Assembly: GCA_033032865.1 (NCBI GenBank)
Contig: JAWHQI010000263.1
Span: 2,877,501-2,941,500 of the forward strand
DNA from: Dactylorhiza incarnata
Lineage: Eukaryota > Streptophyta > Magnoliopsida > Asparagales > Orchidaceae
Direction: 5' to 3'
DNA length: 64,000 nt
The notes beneath the pieces were generated by a model. It saw only the letters and a list, made by a program, of their open reading frames with translations. It made no database searches and was not told where the DNA came from. This document shows positions 57,796 through 64,000 of the stretch, one piece after another; the first letter of the stretch is position 1; every line of letters begins with the position of its first letter. Position numbers and translations under genes: made by a program.

Positions 57796-59212
57796 TTTTT
57801 CCTGGGATGTTACATTTTCTTCTATTAGTAGAAACCCCACAGGCTTGCCTGAATTTCGAGGATGAAATTTTTATTTTTATGTATTGGGATTTGTAACATC
57901 CCCCAAACTGCTAGACCTCTAAGTTGGTTTTGTCATGACTAGGTCATGACAAAACCATAGGAAGAGCCCAAGACCTTCTGAGCTTAGGAAAGAAGAAGAA
58001 AACCACCTTGGTCTGCAAATAGCAATTTCCAGTTACCAAGCTTAGGGTTGGACTTTAGGGCCTCAACTTGACCATTTGACCCCTCCATAGAATACCTAAC
58101 CCTTTAGGGGTCCCCTTAGAGCACCAAGGACCCATTTGGGTCAACCAAAGAGGCCAAAGTGACCAAAGTCAACCCTAACCCCAAATCGGTCAAAGTAGCC
58201 TAATTAGGGTCAATTGACCTCCATCATGCCAAATTTACCTTCACCCTACCCTCATAAGGATAGTAGAGACCCAATGGACTAAAAAGCCCCACCATGGGGC
58301 CACCAATTTGACCAATTTGACCAAAGTCAACTCCACCCTAAATTTGAGTCAAAATGACCTATTTTGACCTAATCAAGCCCAATTCACTTGGGCTAGACCC
58401 AATTGGAGTGGCCCAATAGCTTCATGGGCCTGATATCTACTCAAGGGGCCATACAATTTCTGGAAATGATGAGTAGGAGAGAGAAAGTGCATTTTCCCCA
58501 ATTTTGAAGAGAGATAAAGAAAAGAGAGAAGGCCATTAATGGCCATGGGAGGCCAAGGGCCTCCCCTCTTCATCTCCAATGGATTTGTACCTCCCCCCTC
58601 ATCAGTTTTGAGAAGTTCAATAGCCATGGCCGACCACCCAAGTGGCTAATTTAAGGAAATTTCGATTTTGACCAAAAAATTTTAATGGCCATTAATGGTG
58701 GATTCAAGGTATAACCCCTCCTCACCATCGATTAAGCTCTCTATCATCTTTAAAAGTCTGAGAGGAGTGAAACCCCCAAGTATCCAGAAGAAATCGTGCA
58801 CTCTAGGCTCGAATTGGCATGGCTCCACAACCTCCCCGAGCTCCCATGGTGTACTCAAGATCCACAAGGAATTCTGCCCCAATTCAGGTCCGATCCCCTT
58901 CTCCTCCCCTAGTGCATAGATCTGAACTTGATTGGGCCTTGATTCGAGCCAAAATGGCCTTGGATCGAGCTTCCCAAAAGGCTCGTTTTAGAGCTTTTTC
59001 CCCTCCCCTAAAACACTATTCCGGACATCTCCGGCCGGCAAACCACCGTCAAACGATGACCACCACCTCAACGGAGGTGGTGGTGGCGGTGGCCGGCCAG
59101 GAAGGTGGTTGGATCGCTGGCAAGAAGGGTTGTAAATGCTTCAGGAAAGGGCAATCATGGCTGTTGGCTCAAGGAAGAAGACGTAATCTTGTCCGTTCAA
59201 ATCTGTCTAAAT

Positions 59213-60335
59213 GACTATTTTGTGGGTGTTGTAGATGGGGGAATGGACTGTATGTGGTGGTCTTTCGTTTGGAAAAGACCCGACTGTAGTGGGCTGGGCT
59301 GGATGTTTTGAAGGGAGGGGAAGGGCTGGCTGCAGTTCCAAGTGTAGGGAGGAATTTCTGCTGCACTTTTAGAAGTGGGGAGGGGTTGGGGATGAGTCGG
59401 CTGGGCTGAGAAGGGTTGATTGGGTGCGGTTTGAGTGGAAAACAAGGTGTAATTTGCTGTTTGAAACCTACACCTGAAGGAACAGGGTAGGGGAAGGGTT
59501 TAGGAAGGTTCATTTGAGACGTTTTTATGATGGGTGAGATGGGATGGGATGGGATGGCTGTAAGATGGAGTTGGCAAGGGCGTGGCTGCAGTTTTTTGGT
59601 AATCAGCTGATAGATTAGGGCATGAGAGGGGCGTAATGCAATGAAATACAAGGAAACGAGAAAGGTAATACATAGGAGTCGGCACCTATGGTTTCACGGA
59701 GTCAGTACCGCAAGAAGACTGTCGGATTCCGGGAAGAAGCTCTCTGAAATCTGCGATAACCATGACGTCTAAGATTAGGGCAACCATCTTGGACGACTAA
59801 GATTGGTCGTGCACGTTGGTTGTCCGATCTCATTAAATAAAACACTAAAAAAATAAAGCAAATACATGAAAAATATCGAAATGTCTATCTGGACGCAACC
59901 GCAGACTTGGATCATCTATCGGGTGACGCCAAATATGGTTGGTGATAAATCAGCCCCGAACATGCCCTTAACTCTTGCTTCACTGTCTCGTCGATCCCCA
60001 TCATTCTCCCCGTCTTGAAAGAATTCATCTCCTGATGAACGAAGATGGGTATTCTTCCGGTGTATGCAGGGTATGAATCGATGTGGCTCTTTGGTGCCAT
60101 CCAAGTATCATCGATGAAAGAGCGTCCTCTCCAATGAACATGGTACCTCTGTGTCTGTCCGTCGGGCGTGACTATGCACTCATGAGCAACGATGTTAGTA
60201 ATGCTCTCAGAAGTCAAATGGTGTGTCGGTAGTCCCGGAGGGACCACTCATGGTGCCGGTGAAACCATGGGTGCCTTCTATTGGGGTAAGTGAGGCTCAA
60301 GAATAAGGTCATAATGAGATTGAGGCGGGAGAAGG
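59213..60335 (-). mobile_element. Fragment of a family-TGATG element inside the 3' LTR
   Basis: Minus strand: chromodomain-like tail (60335-60004), purine-rich tract, then an LTR starting TGATGGGGATCG at 60003 and running to ~59213. The leader shares catctctggagcc-type order and the stretch cacggagtc...cgg with the LTRs of 35016-40761. It has no flanking duplication and replaces, not merely interrupts, host LTR sequence. Confidence 0.75.
59912..60247 (-). pseudogene. Chromodomain-like polyprotein tail
   Basis: Reads LTSESITNIVAHECIVTPDG, RYHVHWRGRSFIDDTWMAPK, SHIDSYPAYTG, then MNSFKTGRMMG. The HWRGR...DDTW core fits the chromodomain end of chromovirus integrase (WKG....TWEP). The same tail is seen at 36480-36640. 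It is isolated from any integrase core. Chromodomain calls rest on this short core only. Confidence 0.65.
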
Positions 60336-63300
60336 TGAATAAATTTTGATTGGGTCATGGGATCGCCTTGATATTTAAAACCTAGGCTAGATACACCCAC
60401 CCACACAACATATCCAAAGAGGGGAATTTTAGGAGAACATTTTTCTAAGGTTTTTGTAATAATTTCTTAAATCAAATATTAATTAATTAGTGGGTCAAAT
60501 GACCTACAATGCCCTCTAAATTTTGGTGGGTGCTCCTTAGGGTTATTATATGACCCTGGTAAAAATATCAGCCCATTTGAGACTGTTTTGGTTAGGTAAT
60601 TGGTCAACCCAAGTTAGGTCAAGTTGGGTCAAAATTAAGGCATGGTGTTTATCTTGGAATTTGGTGGTCAAAACTCATCACCATGAGGTGAAACCTTGGC
60701 CTCTGGTTTAGGATCACCTAAAACACCCTCATGACTGGTTTGGGGTGGTGTGGAGGTGATTAAGCCCTTGAACCCTAGTTTTAGTCCTAGGTGTGCAAAT
60801 AGAACTTTGTGAAGGACCTGAGGTCAAAAGTCCTCTGATGGTCATGGAACTTAGGAGATATGTTCATGGGGTGTAATTATGCCCTAGGGAATTTTGAGAG
60901 AATTTTAGGAGAACTTATTCCCCCTAAAATAAGTCTTAATCCTTTTTGAGAAATTACTTCCAAGAGATAATTACATGCTTAAAAGGTCTTGGATGATGAT
61001 GAGACTTTGGTTGTGCCCTTATAATCATGATTCAAACCTTTAGTAAATTTTATGTATTTTATTGAATTATTTAATCAGTACTTCATTCACAAGGCCCCAG
61101 TTTTGGTTTAAACTTAAGAAAACTATTTGAGGGTCCAAAACTCATAGTTTAATTGTGCAAACTGGTGATAGGACATTCCAGGACATTAGAAAGCTCTGTG
61201 ATTTTTTATAGAATTTTGGGAGACTTAAATTAGTAGGCTACTTCACAATTTATTTAATTTGAGGTTTTCTTAAAGTATTTATTTAAGTATGAAAATGATT
61301 TCCTTAAATCTTGAAACTTAGTCAGTAACCTTTTCTGATGAATACAAGAGCTTGGTAATTTTCCCATAATTTTAGTGTTGATCTTTTTGGTGGTTCCTTC
61401 ATAAAACTACAATTTTGGATAGATGATAAATAATTAATTTAGAGGACAATTTCTTACTGTAAAAATGTGACATGCTGTTTCTGATGTTATTTAGTCATCA
61501 TAGATTTATCGTAATTGTTAGAGAGCCATATCATAAGATTTACTTACACTTCATGTTCATTTTCACACTTGGCAAATGTTTGGAGAAATTAAGATAAATA
61601 CTAATTAATTAGGGAAAAATATGATTCTCTGGATTTAGTCTTCTAACATCATGATAGACCTCCAGTAAATAGCTTGTGTCAGTTGGATGAATATTTGGAG
61701 TACCTCTAATTACAAGCTTCATATAGTTAGTTTGGTCTGCGTTTAGTAAAACTGTGAAACTTAGGTTTTTAGTGGTCTACTAAGTGGGAATGGCATGCAG
61801 TTGGTGTACATGGTCAGGTGAAGCGATTGAGGTCACCAAAAAGGAGTTAGGTATTAAGAGTGCTTGGTGAGTTAAGAGTAAGTTGTGCTCGGGTTAGACG
61901 AAAGATCGTCTTTCCCCTGGTATGTCTTAAAGCACCTAGGTCTAACACAAGTGAAACGGTAGAAGGGAATTCTTAAGGGTAGATACCAATAACAGTAAGT
62001 GTCTTGAGAAGGGAGCTTTGGGGTGTCATCCCATTATAGCTCCTTGTACCGTAGTGAGCCCCTCACAGGGTAACCCTCGAGAAGTCCAAGATTAACCATA
62101 AGCCGTAGGAGTAAGATGATGCTCAAGATTAATTAGTAATACACTCACCCATGTCCCGTGGTTATGGGAGTCTAGTCGGTTTGGTGCTACGAGATATAGG
62201 CTCAGTGATGTCTGTTGGTGCGGACGGGTTGGTCCGATGAGCTTGTGACTCAGAGATGTTTGTTGGTGACGGGCGGGTTAGCCCGGGGAGCTTATGGCTC
62301 GGAGATAGTTGGTAGACATGTTGCATGTGCATAAGGTGGTGGGTCATTAGTGTCGGCGATCGTTGCACCGACGTTGATACACGGGCTCGGCAAGTGTGGT
62401 ATTTACACTTAGCCATAAAAAGTCTGGTGGTCCAGCCAGTAAGAGTACGCAGATGCTCCGCGGGTTTGCGTTGAGGCGTACGATAGGTCTAGGTTAGGTA
62501 GTGCATATACCAACCTAGAGGTGGGCGAGGCCCAACCCACCGCTTCCGTTTTCCACTACGGGAGTATCCTGGGAGTCTTGCTAGCTCCAAAAAGGGGGAA
62601 CTAAAGGTCTATGCGCATAGAGTCGCAGTGAGTGAGTTGCACTTGTATGAACATAGCATAACAGCATACCTTGCATGTCATAGCATAAGCATTGCATTTC
62701 AACCCCTACCCCTATCGTATAAATTGGTATGAGACTTTTTATACGATAAGCCTTGCTAAACGACCCCTTGGTCTATAGGTTTGTGTGGGCATTCCTATAA
62801 ATCAATGGTTACTATTTCTAGTTTATATGTCTTTACTTACTGCACTTTACTTATTCTTTACCTGTTCTTGCTTTGCTTATTAACTGTTGCATTTATGTAT
62901 ATACATACTTGTGTAGTGGTAGATCTTTTCTTGTAGAATTCACCCTGTCATCTGCTATTGTTTTTACCCCTTGTTTGTCCTCCGCTTCCTCCTCCCCATA
63001 CAGTGCCTAGGAGCCATTGGGCGAGGGGTGGGGGATTGGCTGAGTCTAGTTTGACTGACGGTCGGTGGACCTTATCATTTTAGGAGACTGCGGCGACGGA
63101 GCAGCACCAGAGGCCGGTGCAGATGGAGGCGGGGCAGTCTAGCACTGGAGCACCGATGACAGGATCCGTGAGTGTTAGTTATAGTTGATTTTCTTCCGCG
63201 AGTGAACTTTGTAGTGAGACTTTGATGTATCGGGCAAGAGCCCTTGTTATCTCTTTTATTTCAGTTATGATTGTGGACATCTCTTTTGATAGTTTATTTA

Positions 63301-63475
63301 TATGTGATGTGGACTTGGCTTTTTTTAGTCGTTTAAGCTTTACTTTTCTTTGTGATCGATTTGGCCGGCATGATCGGCGTTTTGTAGTGGCGACCTTCCT
63401 GTGCGAGGGTGTCACCGCAAAATGACGGTTCTGGGCCTAAGACCCGGTGTTTGGTGAAAAAAATGGGATCTTACA

Positions 63476-64000
63476 TTTTCAACTGATGATTATTTCTCCA
63501 AAATACAACACTCGATAAGAGCAGAAAACTTTGATGTGCATTAACATTGAAGAAGCAAAGGGCACCTGAAATTCTGATAGATGAATTAAATTCAGGAATC
63601 AAATAATTGTGGAAAGCAAAAGAAAATAAATTAGTGCTATGTTTATTTTAGTATTTGTTAAGTTCCTCTGCTCATTTTACCTTTGTAATGTTTTTTGAGG
63701 TAAAAAGGAGAACTAAAATACTAATAGCCACTTAGTAGAATGTCATTAGCACTAAGGGTTCACTAATTTGTACCTTCTCAGTTACGGTTAGCTTAACTAA
63801 TTTCATCTCGCTAGTTTTTTTAGGACATTTGCAATATCAACGTTGGGTAGCTGATATTTGGGTTCTGTTTGGGGCAGTTGATACTGATGAGAAAGTTGCT
63901 GTGAGAAAACAATGGTTAGAATAGAGCTGCCACAAAAGCATGTATAGAGAGCTGCTGTGAGAAAGCAGTGGTTAGAATAGAGCTGCCAGAAAAGCATGTA
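63476..64000. other. Unassigned right-end sequence with a 56-bp tandem repeat
   Basis: No gene recognised. At the edge a ~47-bp segment starting gctgtgagaaa and ending gcatgta occurs at 63897 and again at 63953 (56-bp period). It may continue beyond the window. Confidence 0.6.

Larger units (their letters stand above)
48530..63475 (+). mobile_element. Del/Tekay-like Gypsy chromovirus with very long LTRs
   Basis: LTRs at 48530-53015 (4,486 bp) and 57892-63475 (5,584 bp), starting TGTAACATCCCCC and ending CTTACA. tRNA-Met primer-binding site at 53018. Internal order is gag, protease, RT, RNase H, integrase, chromodomain. LTR length and domain order fit the Del/Tekay lineage. Flanking pentamers TTATT and TTTTC do not match, so no target duplication is seen. 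Coding breaks: a gag-protease stop within a possible intron, two frameshifts and one stop in pol. The LTRs are mostly very similar, apart from one replaced block and one deletion. Confidence 0.95.
57892..63475 (+). repeat. 3' LTR of the Del-like element
   Basis: 5,584 bp. Matches the 5' LTR on both sides of a replaced block. 59213-60335 (about 1.1 kb of another Gypsy) stands where the 5' LTR has about 240 bp (49856-50093). The 14-bp-arm hairpin near the start is conserved at 57926-57956. Confidence 0.92.

Overview
The window is nuclear DNA from a flowering plant with a repeat-rich genome. The evidence is one recognisable host gene split by introns (a plant-type organellar CLPX) and wall-to-wall plant LTR retrotransposons (Ty1/copia and Ty3/gypsy chromoviruses) primed by initiator tRNA-Met, plus small DNA transposons. 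I cannot name the species. No bacterial operon, CRISPR array, tRNA gene or intact rRNA gene is visible.

Host gene. CLPX lies on the minus strand. Exon 1 (46677-47420) codes for the N-terminus and a four-cysteine zinc domain. Exons 2-4 (29839-29900, 29551-29657, 29323-29402) carry the reading frame into the AAA+ module, with Walker A split between exons 3 and 4. The four exons total 993 bp and join in frame. Intron 1 is 16,774 bp and is filled with nested transposons. I found no exon 5 in the remaining 29 kb, so that intron is also enormous or the gene is broken. A decayed second copy of exon 4 sits inside a roughly 0.9-kb tandem duplication next to it.

Layout. 1-2.7 kb: decayed Copia. 2.69-10.35 kb: a second Copia fragment interrupted by a non-autonomous Gypsy element (4826-9720). 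10.4 kb: a third Copia scrap. 11308-14274: a solo LTR carrying a hAT-like element (11636-12756) and a 5S-rRNA-derived inverted-repeat element (12855-13583). 15192-20523: a nearly complete minus-strand Copia with both LTRs and a target duplication. 21.0-21.8 kb: a GC-rich inverted repeat. 21937-24387 and 24707-25929: two more solo LTRs. 27.5-29.9 kb: the CLPX exons and the local duplication. 29.9-46.7 kb: CLPX intron 1, holding an old Gypsy (32026-~44446), a non-autonomous Gypsy nested inside it (35016-40761) and a TIR element with a 21-bp array (43624-44354). 47.4-48.5 kb: CLPX upstream region with a MITE, then a second 5S-derived element. 48530-63475: a Del/Tekay-like Gypsy with LTRs of 4.5 and 5.6 kb. 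63.5-64 kb: unassigned.

Most notable. (1) One LTR family (ends TGATG...CA) recurs as two near-complete elements, three solo LTRs and two fragments. Its internal region keeps gag and, in the better copy, the integrase C-terminus and chromodomain, but has a long acidic linker where protease, RT, RNase H and the integrase core should be. (2) 5S-derived elements are built as long inverted repeats around a 5S promoter segment. (3) An 87-bp GT-AG intron-like segment sits between gag and protease of the Del-like element, and its removal restores one frame. (4) A 731-bp TIR element contains 18 copies of a 21-bp unit and two near-perfect palindromes.

Most coding remnants here are dead. Many of their stops could have come from C-to-T change (CAG/CAA/CGA to TAG/TAA/TGA), which fits methylated, silenced repeats.
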